In this document: positions 8,005-17,184 of the stretch, piece after piece
Layout: each line of letters starts with the position of its first letter
Numbering within the stretch: position 1 is the stretch's first letter
DNA from: Parageobacillus thermantarcticus
Lineage (GTDB): Bacteria > Bacillota > Bacilli > Bacillales > Anoxybacillaceae
Assembly: GCF_900111865.1 (NCBI RefSeq)
Contig: NZ_FOJS01000017.1
Location: 1 to 59,476 of the forward strand
DNA: 59,476 bases
Reading direction: 5' to 3'
Made by a program: the position numbers and the translations under genes
The notes under the pieces: model-generated
What the model saw: the letters and a program-made list of their open reading frames with translations, nothing else
Told to the model about the DNA's origin: nothing
Database searches by the model: none

Positions 8005-8022
8005 AAGTGAGTAATCACTCAT
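8005..8022. promoter_or_regulatory. TetR-type operator, downstream copy
   Basis: AAGTGAGTAATCACTCAT, reverse complement of 7958-7975, placed at the expected transcription start just after the -10 box, where a repressor would block initiation. Confidence 0.7.
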
Positions 8023-8040
8023 TATAGAGGAGGGAAATTC

Positions 8041-8766
8041 ATGCCAGAAAAGCCGTGTATTCGCCTGGAACATGTGACAAAACGATTTGGGAAAAAGACG
8101 GTTGTTGAAGATGTATCGCTTGACGTGCACAAAGGAGAAATTTTCGGGTTGCTCGGTCCTTCCGGAGCGGGGAAAACGACGATTGTCAAAATGATCGCTG
8201 GCATTGACGAAGCCACGAGTGGAACGATTCATGTATTAAATAAAAAAATGCCTGACTTACATGTGATGGAACGTATCGGTTTTATGGCGCAGTCTGACGC
8301 CTTATACGGGGAATTAACGGCGTTTGAAAATTTACAGTTTTTCGCTTCGATTTATGGATTAAAAGGAAAAAAGCAAAGAGAACGTATTGATGACGTGATG
8401 AATCTTGTCAATCTGACAGACGATATGAAAAAGCCCGTCCATCAATATTCAGGAGGGATGAAACGGCGGTTATCGCTGGCGATATCTTTGCTGCATGAAC
8501 CGGAAGTACTGCTTTTAGATGAGCCGACGGTTGGCATCGATCCTGTGCTTCGCCAAGCCATTTGGGAAGAACTGGAGAGAATTCGCCAAAACGGAACGAC
8601 GATTGTCGTAACGACCCATGTCATGGATGAAGCGGAAAAATGCCAGCGTCTCGCCATGATTCGCGATGGCCGTCTCATCGCGGTCGGCAGTCCGGATGAG
8701 TTAAAAAAAGAGACAAATTCGGAAACGATCGAGCAAGCCTTTTTATATTTTGGAGGTGCAAGATGA
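8041..8766 (+). CDS. ABC transporter ATP-binding protein (drug/lipid efflux type)
   Basis: 241 residues from ATG 8041 behind GAGGAGGG. Complete nucleotide-binding domain: Walker A GPSGAGKTT (39-47), Q-loop Gln84, signature YSGGM (136-140), Walker B LLLDEP (157-162) and the H-loop histidine in VVTTHVMDEA. It belongs to the DrrA/CcmA-like class that drives ABC-2 exporters. It overlaps the permease gene by 4 nt (ATGA), so the two are translationally coupled; the TetR regulator follows. The substrate is unknown; the arrangement suggests a ligand-inducible export pump for a drug or amphiphile. Confidence 0.9.
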   Translation: MPEKPCIRLEHVTKRFGKKTVVEDVSLDVHKGEIFGLLGPSGAGKTTIVKMIAGIDEATSGTIHVLNKKMPDLHVMERIGFMAQSDALYGELTAFENLQFFASIYGLKGKKQRERIDDVMNLVNLTDDMKKPVHQYSGGMKRRLSLAISLLHEPEVLLLDEPTVGIDPVLRQAIWEELERIRQNGTTIVVTTHVMDEAEKCQRLAMIRDGRLIAVGSPDELKKETNSETIEQAFLYFGGAR

Positions 8767-9794
8767 TGAGAGTTCGCGCCATCGTCGTTCGTATCATTCG
8801 CCAGTTTTTCCGTGATAAACGAACGCTTGCGTTAATGATTGTGGCCCCGATGTTTGTATTATTGTTGATGAACCTTGTGTTTAATGGCGAGGAATATCAG
8901 CCAACGATTGCCGTTAGTAAAAAAACTCCAGATGTTGTGGTGGAAAAGTTAACGAAATACGATGCGGATGTCAAAAAACTTACGGAAGCAACGGCTCGTA
9001 AACAGTTAGAAAAACAACAAATTGACGCGTTTATGGAAATGGATGAAGGAACTCCGAAAATTACGTTGGAAGGAAGCGATCCGACTGTTAATAAAGCGGT
9101 GCTTATGACTGTACAAAAAGCGTTACAAGAATTAGTTCCGCAAACACGATCATTGCAATGGAAAACAACGTATTTGCACGGTTCAGAGGATATGGCACTA
9201 TTTGACAATTTCGGTCCTGTGTTAATCGGCTTTTTCGTTTTCTTTTTCGTTTTCCTAATCGCTGGTGTTTCGTTCCTGCGCGAGCGTACAAGCGGAACGC
9301 TCGAACGATTGCTTTCAACGCCGCTGAAGCGCTGGGAAATCGTGGCTGGCTACATTGTTGGATTTGGTTTATTTACGACATTGCAGGCGAGCTTAATTGC
9401 TTGGTTTGCTGTGGATATTCTTGACATGATGATGGAAGGTTCTTTCGTATACGTGCTATTGATAACATTCTTATTGGCGATGACCGCTTTAACGTTAGGA
9501 ATGTTGCTGTCTGCTTTTGCGAATAATGAACTGCAAATGATGCAATTTATCCCGCTCGTTGTCATCCCGCAAGTGTTCTTTTCCGGCTTGTTTAACTTAG
9601 ATACGATGGCGGAATGGCTTCGTTCTTTAAGCGTGGTTATGCCGCTGACGTACGGAGCGGATGCGCTGCGGGAAATTATGGTTCGCGGCAACGGCTGGAA
9701 TGAAATTGCTAAAGACGTATATGTTTTACTTGGTTTTGCTATCTTGTTTATGATATTAAATGTAGTAGCATTAAAAAAATATCGAAAATTGTAA
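8763..9794 (+). CDS. ABC-2 family permease of the efflux system
   Basis: 343 residues; start ATG 8763 overlaps the upstream stop codon (a second ATG follows immediately). Topology is typical of YhgE/DrrB-ABC-2 permeases: one helix at ~20-40 (TLALMIVAPMFVLLLMNLVF), a large extracytoplasmic loop (~50-145), then five helices from ~150 to 340 with the motif LRERTSGTLERLLSTP before helix 3. It should dimerise and pair with the ATPase at 8041. Followed after 12 nt by the TetR gene. Confidence 0.88.
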   Translation: MMRVRAIVVRIIRQFFRDKRTLALMIVAPMFVLLLMNLVFNGEEYQPTIAVSKKTPDVVVEKLTKYDADVKKLTEATARKQLEKQQIDAFMEMDEGTPKITLEGSDPTVNKAVLMTVQKALQELVPQTRSLQWKTTYLHGSEDMALFDNFGPVLIGFFVFFFVFLIAGVSFLRERTSGTLERLLSTPLKRWEIVAGYIVGFGLFTTLQASLIAWFAVDILDMMMEGSFVYVLLITFLLAMTALTLGMLLSAFANNELQMMQFIPLVVIPQVFFSGLFNLDTMAEWLRSLSVVMPLTYGADALREIMVRGNGWNEIAKDVYVLLGFAILFMILNVVALKKYRKL

Positions 9795-9806
9795 GGAGTA
9801 CAAAGA

Positions 9807-10478
9807 ATGAACGAACAGCAGTGGCTGAAAGAATTGTTGCAACGAAACGGGGAAGATGTGAAGCTTAGTGAAAAGCAAATCAAAATTTTACAAGCGGCGA
9901 TTGAAATGTTCGCCGAAAAAGGCTATGCCGCCACTTCGACAAGCGAAATCGCAAAACGGGCGGGCGTCGCGGAAGGAACGATTTTCCGCCATTATAAAAC
10001 GAAAAAAGATTTGCTGCTTGCGATTGTCACTCCGACGCTGTTTAAATCCGTCGCCCCATTTTTGGCGAAAGAGTTTGTCAAAGAGGTGTTTGAAAGCCAG
10101 TATCAAAGCTATGAAGACTTCATTCGCGCACTTTTGCGAAACCGTTATCAATTTGTGAAAAAATACTTGCCGGCAATCCGAGTGTTCTGGCAGGAAATCG
10201 CGTTTCATGCGGAAATTAAGGAGCAGTTTCAGCGGATTTTTACGACACATGTCTATCAAAAATTTAAGCAAATCGTCGAGCATTTTCAAGAAAAAGGGGA
10301 ACTGACCGCCATTCCTGTTGATTCGGTCATCCGCATGACGATCACGACGATTGCCGGATTTTTGCTGACGCGGTTTATCGTGTTGCCAGATTATGACTGG
10401 GACGATGAAGCGGAAATGGAACGGACGGTTCAGTTTTTAATGCACGGTCTTTCCAAAAAAGATGGATGGTTTGCGTGA
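9807..10478 (+). CDS. TetR-family regulator of the efflux operon
   Basis: 223 residues, RBS AAGGAG. N-terminal helix-turn-helix at ~25-70 (TSTSEIAKRAGVAEGTIFRHY), then a helical ligand-binding and dimerisation domain. As the last gene of the ABC operon it probably represses its own promoter through the inverted palindromes at 7958 and 8005. The core TGAGTAATCA in those sites also occurs in front of fadH (57905-57925), so the regulon may reach further. Ligand unknown. Confidence 0.88.
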   Translation: MNEQQWLKELLQRNGEDVKLSEKQIKILQAAIEMFAEKGYAATSTSEIAKRAGVAEGTIFRHYKTKKDLLLAIVTPTLFKSVAPFLAKEFVKEVFESQYQSYEDFIRALLRNRYQFVKKYLPAIRVFWQEIAFHAEIKEQFQRIFTTHVYQKFKQIVEHFQEKGELTAIPVDSVIRMTITTIAGFLLTRFIVLPDYDWDDEAEMERTVQFLMHGLSKKDGWFA

Positions 10479-10606
10479 AAATTCCATCGCCGATACCAGG
10501 GGCTGAAATTTCACTATCAGCGCCTATAGCTGCTTAGTGATTTTTGGATGTTGCGCTATTTTAGCCAGCTCTATTATGTTTTTAACCGGCTTGCACATTA
10601 GGATAG

Positions 10607-10657
10607 TAGCAGGAGAGATTGCCGCATTTTTTGGCAATCGCATCCTGCTATTATTTT
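10607..10657 (+). terminator. Terminator of the ABC/TetR operon
   Basis: Two-tier stem: TAGCAGGA/TCCTGCTA (10607-10614, 10643-10650) outside GATTGCC/GGCAATC (10617-10623, 10633-10639), followed by TTATTTT. Confidence 0.7.
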
Positions 10658-11356
10658 AGCTGATTCTTTGGGGCCTGTAGCAGCAAGGTTGGTATTATTA
10701 TCTTAATACTACCATTATAGATTTTGGATACTATTGATTGAAACTGTTTTTTATTATTCTTGCCTCCGCTTTTTCAGGAGGCACTTCTGCGCTTTCTGAA
10801 ATATTTTTTTAATCTTGGTAGGAAAATCCTTTTGAGTTGCGGAGAAGATTTCTATGTTCATAATCATGCAGCAATAGCTGGACAGCATCCGGTCTGGAAT
10901 AATGGCCCGATCCGTCAAACACTACTTTTGCTACCTTAATCTCATTTGCATGGTAACCAGCGTAAACAATCGTATCTTCTCTTCGTTATAAACTGGTCCA
11001 ATGGGTTGACGTCGCAACATCGCCTACCGCCTAGCTGAAATCCATTTTCGGGCTGTCAGTAAAATGTTTATAATTTCGATTCAAAATCTTGTTTCCGTAA
11101 CAAACCAGACACGCTGATAATAAAGCTTCCCGATTCAAACTTTTCCAATGATTTCAGTGACTTCATTTGGAAGTGGCAATAAAGTTGCTTTAAAGCGCTA
11201 CATTTCATTCATACCATTTATCTATTGTGCTTGCGTAACCAGCTTACGAGAAACCAAAAATTTTGTAACTAATTGACTACATAATTATTTTTATTAAAAT
11301 ATTGAATATTAATAATATTGTTAATAATCTGTTTTTTGAAGTAAGGGGGAGAGGCA
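10658..11356. other. Gene-free, degenerate intergenic stretch
   Basis: About 700 bp with no intact gene. It contains a small GCCTCC/GGAGGC hairpin near 10766-10786, one coding-looking minus-strand remnant (10809-11040) and an AT-rich stretch (11270-11345) that should hold the promoter of the alcohol dehydrogenase. I could not identify the origin of the rest. Confidence 0.5.
10809..11040 (-). pseudogene. Decayed coding remnant, family not recognised
   Basis: In one minus-strand frame, 10809 to ~10983 reads as ~58 residues of protein-like sequence (for example DTIVYAGYHANEIKVAKV and HYSRPDAVQLLLHDYEHRN) ending in TAA. Upstream it meets a stop, but a frame change near 10985 continues as PIGPVYNEE, so the segment looks like a frameshifted C-terminus. 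No start codon or RBS is found. I do not recognise the family. Confidence 0.4.
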
Positions 11357-12412
11357 ATGAAAGCTGCGAAAATTATTCAGCACAAAAGACCGTTGGAAAT
11401 TTTAAATGTTCCGGATCCTCAACCTGGTCCGGAAGATGCGGTGATTAAAATCGAAGCTTGCGGGGTTTGTCGTAGCGACTGGCATGCGTGGCAAGGGGAT
11501 TGGGCGTGGATCGGTTTGTCCCCGGAATTACCGATAACACCTGGACATGAATTTGGGGGTGTAATCGAAGAAGTTGGCAAAGATGTGAAGTCATTTTGCC
11601 CGGGAGATCGTGTCACCGTTCCGTTCCATTCCGCTTGCGGGCGATGTGAATATTGCAAAAAAGGTGTGCCGAATTTATGCGAAAACCTGCAAATTTATGG
11701 CTTGGTTTCTGGATTTGAAGGCGGGTATGCGGAATATGTATTAGTTCGCAATGCCGATTTTAACCTGATCAGACTCCCTGAAAATGTTGACAGTTTAACA
11801 GCTGCTGCTTTAGGCTGCCGTTACATGACGGGATATCACGGTATTGTCAGAGGAAATGTCAAGCCTGGTGATTGGGTGGCCGTGCATGGAGCAGGCGGCG
11901 TCGGTCTTTCTGCTATTCAGGTGGCCAATGCATTAGGAGCGCAAGTTATAGCCGTTGATATTGATGATCAAAAGCTTGAAATCGCAAAACAGGAAGGCGC
12001 TATTGCGGTTGTCAATGCGAGAAAAGAAAACGTTGTTGAAGCAATAAAAGAAATCACAAAAGGGGGCGCACATGTCGGACTGGATGCTTTAGGCATTAAG
12101 GATACCGTTCTTAATTCGGTTCTATCTTTAAGAAAAGGAGGAAGACATGTTCAAGTAGGTTTAACCACATCAGAAGAAGGAGGTTTTGTCTCGCTTCCTG
12201 TTGACCTAATTACAGCATCTGAAATTGAATTTGTCGGAAGCATTGGAAATCCTCATCCTGACTATCGCGGCTTACTGAGCTTAATTTCTTCCGGGCGGTT
12301 GAGTCCGAAGCGCTTGGTTGAACGTGAAATCAAATTGGAAGATGTAAACGCTGTATTTGAAAATATGTCACAATATAATACGAAAGGGTTTAACGTAATT
12401 ACTAAATTTTAA
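11357..12412 (+). CDS. Zinc-dependent alcohol dehydrogenase (MDR superfamily)
   Basis: 351 residues from ATG 11357 behind AAGGGGGAGAGG. GroES-like domain first, with catalytic zinc ligands Cys38 (GVCRSD), His64 (GHE) and a cysteine in ALGCRYMTGYHG, plus the four structural zinc cysteines 94, 97, 100 and 108. The NAD(P)-binding Rossmann motif GAGGVGLSAIQ lies near 175-185. It should oxidise an alcohol or reduce an aldehyde or ketone in the cytoplasm; substrate not deducible. It differs clearly from the classic Geobacillus ADH-T/HT sequence. Alone between a decayed region and convergent clpE; no clear terminator follows it. Confidence 0.88.
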   Translation: MKAAKIIQHKRPLEILNVPDPQPGPEDAVIKIEACGVCRSDWHAWQGDWAWIGLSPELPITPGHEFGGVIEEVGKDVKSFCPGDRVTVPFHSACGRCEYCKKGVPNLCENLQIYGLVSGFEGGYAEYVLVRNADFNLIRLPENVDSLTAAALGCRYMTGYHGIVRGNVKPGDWVAVHGAGGVGLSAIQVANALGAQVIAVDIDDQKLEIAKQEGAIAVVNARKENVVEAIKEITKGGAHVGLDALGIKDTVLNSVLSLRKGGRHVQVGLTTSEEGGFVSLPVDLITASEIEFVGSIGNPHPDYRGLLSLISSGRLSPKRLVEREIKLEDVNAVFENMSQYNTKGFNVITKF

Positions 12413-12591
12413 TGGACCACAATCAAACCCTTCTGGAAGGATTCAAGCAGGGTGACAGTCTGCGAAAAGATGGGCCTGCCGCCTCAACCTTTAGTAGGAT
12501 TTGATTTTTGTTTTAAGTTTATCTAACGGCTGTTTCTGAAAAGCCGCCAGCAAATTATGAAATTTATATAATAATGTGCAAGCGAATAGGC

Positions 12592-12629
12592 AAAAAAAAC
12601 CGCCTTTCCCATAAGGGATTAGGCGGTTT
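12592..12629 (-). terminator. Terminator of clpE
   Basis: Minus-strand stem AAACCGCC / GGCGGTTT with inner TCCC/GGGA, followed by eight T; it overlaps the clpE stop codon. Confidence 0.9.
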
Positions 12630-14781
12630 GTTTATGCAAAGCTTTTGCGACGATCGCGTCATTTTCGACATCGATGCGAATCGCTTGCACTTGATCGTTT
12701 TCATCAAGCAAGACGTCGGCGATTTTGTCTTCGACGTGTTCTTGGATGACGCGGCGGAGCGGACGAGCGCCGAACGCTGGATGGTAGCCAAGTTCCGCCA
12801 ATTTTTCTTTCGCCGCTGGCGTTACATCAAGGTCGATGTGTTGTTCGCGCAATGTCGCTTTGACTTCGTTGAGCATGAGATCGACAATTTGTAACATATG
12901 TTCTTTTTGCAACGGTTTGAATTCGATAATCGCATCGAAACGGTTTAAAAATTCCGGCTTGAAGTAGGCGTTTAACGATTCAAGAACGCTTGTGTGCGTC
13001 GTTCCTTGTTTTTCGAAGCCAACTGTAATTTTTTTATCAGTTACGCCGGCGTTGCTTGTCGCGATGATGACCGTGTCTTTAAAGCTTACGGTGCGGCCTT
13101 GGCTGTCAGTGAGGCGGCCGTCTTCTAAAATTTGCAAGAAGATGTGTTGCACGTCCGGGTGCGCTTTTTCAATCTCGTCAAGCAAGATAATGCTATATGG
13201 ATTGCGGCGCACTTTTTCCGTAAGCTGACCGGCTTCTTCAAAACCGACATAGCCAGGAGGCGAACCGATTAATTTCGATACAGAATGTTTTTCCATATAT
13301 TCGCTCATATCGAGACGAATCATTGCGTCTTTTGAGCCGAACAATTCTTCGGCGAGCGTTTTTGCAAGCTCTGTTTTCCCGACGCCGGTCGGACCGACGA
13401 ATAAGAACGAACCGACTGGACGATGTTTTGCTTTTAATCCCGCACGGCTGCGGCGGATCGCTTTCGCTACTTTTTTCACCGCTTCTTCTTGACCAATCAC
13501 TTTTTTCGCTAAGTTTTCTTCTAAATGTTTCATTTTTTCTTTTTCATCTGCTTGCAGTTTGCCGACAGGAATGCCCGTTTTTTCTTCGATGATGCGTTGG
13601 ATATCGGCAACATCGACGACTGGACGTTCTTGGCTGACGCCTTCTTGCAATTGTTTTTCTAATTTCAACTCTTCATCGCGCAATTTCGCTGCCAGTTCAT
13701 AATTTTCTTCTTGCGTTGCTTTCGCTTTTTCTTTAGCGATTTGCGCAAGGCGCTCTTGAATTTGTTTTTCATCTGTCGGGCCGATGCGCAAGTTCGCTTT
13801 GGAACCGGCTTCGTCTAACAAGTCGATCGCTTTGTCCGGCAAGAAGCGGTCTTGAATGTAGCGGTGCGACAATTTCACGCACGCTTCAATCGCTTCATCC
13901 GTATATTTCACATGGTGGAATTGCTCGTATTTCGGCTGAATGCCTTTTAAGATCGTGATCGCTTGTTCGACCGTTGGCTCATGGACAAGAACTGGTTGGA
14001 AGCGGCGTTCAAGCGCGGCGTCCTTTTCAATTTGCCGGTATTCTTTCAATGTTGTCGCGCCGACGACTTGCAATTCGCCGCGGGCAAGCGCTGGTTTTAA
14101 AATGTTGCCGGCGTCCATCGAACCTTCCGCCGAACCGGCGCCGACGAGCAAGTGAATCTCGTCGATGAAGAGAATGACGTTTTTGCGTTGTTGCAATTCA
14201 GCGATAAGACGTTTCATGCGCTCTTCGAATTGACCGCGAATGCCTGTGTTGGCGACAAGCGATGCGACGTCAAGCAAATATACTTCTTTATTTAATAGTT
14301 TTTCCGGAACTTGCCCTTCCGCGATTTTCAAGGCAAGCCCTTCGACGATCGCCGTTTTCCCAACGCCCGGTTCCCCAATTAATACCGGGTTGTTTTTATT
14401 GCGGCGGTTTAAAATTTCAATGACGCGTTCGATTTCTTTGTCGCGGCCGATGACTGGATCAATGAGGCCAGCTTTCGCAAGTTGCGTTAAGTTGCGGCCA
14501 AATTGATCGAGGAAGCCGCCGCCTTTTCTGTTTCGGTGCGATGGTTGTGCGGCTTTTGGCTGCGGCGTGTTCATTTCCGAAATTGGCGAAAATCCGTTCA
14601 TGAAGAAATCATCAAACGGGAATGACGAAAAGCCTCCAAACCCGAAGTTCATTGGGATGGAAAGCTCTTGTTTTTGTTTTTCGTAGCATTCATGACAAAG
14701 ATGCAATTGTTTTTTCTCATGGTTAAATTGCAAGTTAACAAATACCGTCGCTTCGTTTTGTTGGCATACTTGGCAAAGCAT
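12619..14781 (-). CDS. clpE: ATP-dependent Clp protease ATP-binding subunit ClpE
   Basis: 720 residues. N-terminal zinc finger with Cys3, Cys6, Cys29 and Cys32, the hallmark of ClpE; then AAA+ module 1 with Walker A GEPGVGKT (136-143) and Walker B ILFIDE; a UVR-like linker (~358-385); AAA+ module 2 with Walker A GPTGVGKT (463-470) and a C-terminal D2-small domain. ClpE unfolds and disaggregates proteins and can feed ClpP during heat stress. Two CtsR operators and a strong SigA promoter lie directly upstream, so it should be heat-shock induced through CtsR loss. clpE next to ykvI matches B. subtilis gene order. Confidence 0.97.
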   Translation of the reverse strand: MLCQVCQQNEATVFVNLQFNHEKKQLHLCHECYEKQKQELSIPMNFGFGGFSSFPFDDFFMNGFSPISEMNTPQPKAAQPSHRNRKGGGFLDQFGRNLTQLAKAGLIDPVIGRDKEIERVIEILNRRNKNNPVLIGEPGVGKTAIVEGLALKIAEGQVPEKLLNKEVYLLDVASLVANTGIRGQFEERMKRLIAELQQRKNVILFIDEIHLLVGAGSAEGSMDAGNILKPALARGELQVVGATTLKEYRQIEKDAALERRFQPVLVHEPTVEQAITILKGIQPKYEQFHHVKYTDEAIEACVKLSHRYIQDRFLPDKAIDLLDEAGSKANLRIGPTDEKQIQERLAQIAKEKAKATQEENYELAAKLRDEELKLEKQLQEGVSQERPVVDVADIQRIIEEKTGIPVGKLQADEKEKMKHLEENLAKKVIGQEEAVKKVAKAIRRSRAGLKAKHRPVGSFLFVGPTGVGKTELAKTLAEELFGSKDAMIRLDMSEYMEKHSVSKLIGSPPGYVGFEEAGQLTEKVRRNPYSIILLDEIEKAHPDVQHIFLQILEDGRLTDSQGRTVSFKDTVIIATSNAGVTDKKITVGFEKQGTTHTSVLESLNAYFKPEFLNRFDAIIEFKPLQKEHMLQIVDLMLNEVKATLREQHIDLDVTPAAKEKLAELGYHPAFGARPLRRVIQEHVEDKIADVLLDENDQVQAIRIDVENDAIVAKALHKQTA

Positions 14782-14804
14782 GAGGCATAACCTCCTTTTT
14801 ACCG

Positions 14805-14827
14805 TTTGACTTTGACTATCTTTGACT
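14805..14827 (-). promoter_or_regulatory. CtsR operator(s), proximal
   Basis: Minus strand AGTCAAAGATAGTCAAA matches the CtsR heptad repeat RGTCAAANANRGTCAAA; an extra half-heptad (GTCAAA) abuts it toward the gene, giving three tandem half-sites. Confidence 0.88.
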
Positions 14828-14837
14828 TTCTGTCTTT

Positions 14838-14866
14838 ATTATACTTTGACTATCTTTGACTTTCAA
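14838..14866 (-). promoter_or_regulatory. SigA promoter of clpE
   Basis: Minus-strand TTGAAA (14861-14866) and TATAAT (14838-14843) with a 17-bp spacer. The distal CtsR site lies in the spacer and the proximal one just downstream of the start point. Confidence 0.85.
14845..14861 (-). promoter_or_regulatory. CtsR operator, distal
   Basis: Second AGTCAAAGATAGTCAAA copy on the minus strand, inside the promoter spacer. Confidence 0.88.
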
Positions 14867-14993
14867 GTGTTTTTTGCAAAAAAATTTGTTGTAATCGTGA
14901 AATGTTTTTGGAAAAACGGTGAACGATGGTATAGAACGCGGCAAACTTGTGATATAGTTTGGGACAGAAAAAAGTTTAGCGAGGGTGAAAAGG

Positions 14994-15728
14994 ATGAAAA
15001 GAGTTTATGCGTTTTTGGCGTTATTGATGTCATCGTTGCTTTTGTTTGCGGCTTGCGATCAAGAAAAGCAAGAGGAAAAGCCGGCGATGTTGGGAGTGAA
15101 AATAGAAGCTGCTGACCGTATTGAGTTAAACAAAGAAACAACGATTGCATGTGTCGTAACATACGGGGGCGAAAAAGTAGACGACGCCGATGAAGTGAAA
15201 TTTGAAATTTGGAAACACGGAAATGAACAACATGATATGTTAAAGGCGAAGAATGAAGGAAACGGCAAATATTCCGTTAAGAAAACGTTTACGGAGCCGG
15301 GAACATATTCCGTCGTTGCCCATGTCACAGCGCGGAACATGCACAATATGCCGAAAAAAGATATTGTCGTCGGTCAAGCGTCCGAACAACACCATGAACA
15401 TAATGATCATCATCACAATGCTGGACATAGCGGCCATCATCACACTGATTTATCGATAATGCTGCAACATAAGGAATATGTCGTTAATCAATCTGCAAAT
15501 TTGACGGCGCGGATTGCTCATGCCGGAAAACCGCTAACAAACGCTACGGTTCGCTTTGAAGTGTGGAAAGATGACGGAAAGCATCAGTTTATTGACGCAA
15601 GCGAGACACAAGCTGGCCAATATGAAGCAGCGACAACTTTCCAAGAAAAAGGCGCATACTCGGTCAAAATTCATGTAGAAGCAAAAGAAATACACGAGCA
15701 TCAAATCGAACAAATTACGGTGAAATAA
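14994..15728 (+). CDS. Lipoprotein with two YtkA-like domains and a histidine-rich linker
   Basis: 244 residues from ATG 14994 (RBS GAGGGTG). A lipoprotein signal of ~18 residues ends in LFAAC, the lipobox, so the protein is anchored outside the membrane. Two copies of a FixH/YtkA-like beta-sandwich follow (~30-120 and ~155-240), each with VRFEVWK/VKFEIWK and a closing GxYSVKxHV/GTYSVVAHV strand. Between them lies a linker with eleven histidines in about twenty residues. Single-domain YtkA lipoproteins are common in Bacillus; the histidine block suggests metal binding, perhaps copper, but nothing adjacent supports a specific metal. Confidence 0.75.
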   Translation: MKRVYAFLALLMSSLLLFAACDQEKQEEKPAMLGVKIEAADRIELNKETTIACVVTYGGEKVDDADEVKFEIWKHGNEQHDMLKAKNEGNGKYSVKKTFTEPGTYSVVAHVTARNMHNMPKKDIVVGQASEQHHEHNDHHHNAGHSGHHHTDLSIMLQHKEYVVNQSANLTARIAHAGKPLTNATVRFEVWKDDGKHQFIDASETQAGQYEAATTFQEKGAYSVKIHVEAKEIHEHQIEQITVK

Positions 15729-15839
15729 AAAGGTTGCGACAATTATGGTGTAAAAATGTCTTTACAATCAGTAAAACTTGAATTGCCGGAAAAATCGCTT
15801 TTGCAGTTTCTTTGCATAATTTTCGGGATTCGATGAATA

Positions 15840-15872
15840 AAAAAGGATGCCTCGTTTTGGCATCCTTTTTCT
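15840..15872. terminator. Terminator after the YtkA-like lipoprotein
   Basis: AAAAAGGATGCC / GGCATCCTTTTT stem with a 7-nt loop, T-rich on both strands. It lies ~115 bp after the stop codon. Confidence 0.85.
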
Positions 15873-15949
15873 TTATTATTTCGTCTTTCTTTGTCCGCGT
15901 TTACATATATATGAAATAAAGCGCGGACAAGGAGGATGAAGCAGCAGAA

Positions 15950-16981
15950 GTGTGGAAAAAATGGTCGGAAGCGTGGCAAATCGCCGCTGTCTACGTCGGA
16001 ACTGTCGTTGGCGCGGGATTCGCGACAGGAAAGGAGATCGTCGAATTTTTTACCCAATACGGAACTTTTGGCACGATTGGAGTGATCATCAGCGGCAGCT
16101 TATTTACATGGATGGGAGCGCGGATGATGGTGATGGCGCGCAGAATTGGCGCCGTATCTTACGAGCAGTTTAATCGCTATTTATTTGGAAATGTAATGAG
16201 TCCGCTTGTTACGATGATGATGACGGCAATGATTATGGGAGTGGTCGCGGTAATGATCGCGGGTGCGGGCGCGGTGTTTGAAGAACAGCTTGGGTTGTCA
16301 AAGCAGGCAGGAATCATGATAACGCTATGCTTATCGCTTGTCGTGATGTTATACGATATAAAAGGTTTGTTTAGTGTCAATGCGTTAGTCGTTCCGATCA
16401 TGGTGCTGTTTAGCGCCATCGTTCTTTTCAAGCTGTTTGTCATGGGAAAATGGGGCGGCGAAGGATCGATGACCATCGATCATTCATTAAAGGCATTTCT
16501 TGCACCGCTTTCGTATGCCGCGTTTAATTTAGCGATGGCGCAACCTGTGCTTGTGCCATTAGCTCAGGAAGCCGATGATGAAACGACCGTGCGGCGCGGA
16601 GCAATGATTGGGGGGGTGTTACTCACAGGCATTTTATTAAGCAGCCATTTCGTTTTATTATCGTTCCCACATGTAATAAGTTACGATATTCCGATGGCGG
16701 AAGTGGTTCGTTCTTTTTTTTCCCTATTTTACTGGGTGTATATTCTCGTCATTTACGGAGAAATTTTGACGTCTATCATCGGTGGCGCGTTTGGGTTGCA
16801 ACGGCAATTTCGCGCGATGTTTTCTGTTTCGAATAGCTTGTTTCTTATTGCTTTATTCGCTTTATTGTACGCGGCTAGTTTGTTTCGCTATAGTTCTCTT
16901 TTGTCATTTTTATACCCGTTGTTTGGGTATATCAGCTTCGTCTTTCTTTTGTTGCTATGTGTGCGAAAAGTGCCGAAATAG
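15950..16981 (+). CDS. ykvI: YkvI-family multispanning membrane protein
   Basis: 343 residues with about ten hydrophobic helices, starting AWQIAAVYVGTVVGAGFATG, a LeuT-fold-like first helix with a broken GAGFATG segment as in YkvI proteins. Related distantly to the APC/neurotransmitter-symporter fold; no transport substrate is established. The start is GTG 15950; GGAGG at 15931-15935 is rather far (14 nt), so translation may be modest. An ATG right after GGAGG is in another frame. The position between clpE and the queuosine genes repeats B. subtilis order. Confidence 0.85.
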   Translation: MWKKWSEAWQIAAVYVGTVVGAGFATGKEIVEFFTQYGTFGTIGVIISGSLFTWMGARMMVMARRIGAVSYEQFNRYLFGNVMSPLVTMMMTAMIMGVVAVMIAGAGAVFEEQLGLSKQAGIMITLCLSLVVMLYDIKGLFSVNALVVPIMVLFSAIVLFKLFVMGKWGGEGSMTIDHSLKAFLAPLSYAAFNLAMAQPVLVPLAQEADDETTVRRGAMIGGVLLTGILLSSHFVLLSFPHVISYDIPMAEVVRSFFSLFYWVYILVIYGEILTSIIGGAFGLQRQFRAMFSVSNSLFLIALFALLYAASLFRYSSLLSFLYPLFGYISFVFLLLLCVRKVPK

Positions 16982-16984
16982 TGA

Positions 16985-17025
16985 AAAACGCGTTTGTCCA
17001 CGTGAGAACGGACAAACGCGTTTAT
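16985..17025 (+). terminator. Terminator of ykvI
   Basis: AACGCGTTTGTCC pairs with GGACAAACGCGTT across a 10-nt loop just after the stop codon; the T-run is short (TTTAT). Confidence 0.75.
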
Positions 17026-17184
17026 AGTTCCGGTAGTCAACGGCGTAGTTGTCAGGGGAGCATTGGATTTAACTGACCAAACTGCGCGGCTGCCGCGTTT
17101 TGCGAGACAGAAAGAAAAAAAGCCTATCGGCGATGGATGCCACGATATCATGTTGTCGTAGAAACATTACATTTCTAGTCGTTT

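Noticed and set aside
17030-17150. Plus-strand protein-like stretch (VVNGVVVRGALDLTDQTARL...) after ykvI
   Set aside because: Reads like a C-terminal remnant in one frame but has no start, no RBS and no family I can name; too weak to annotate.
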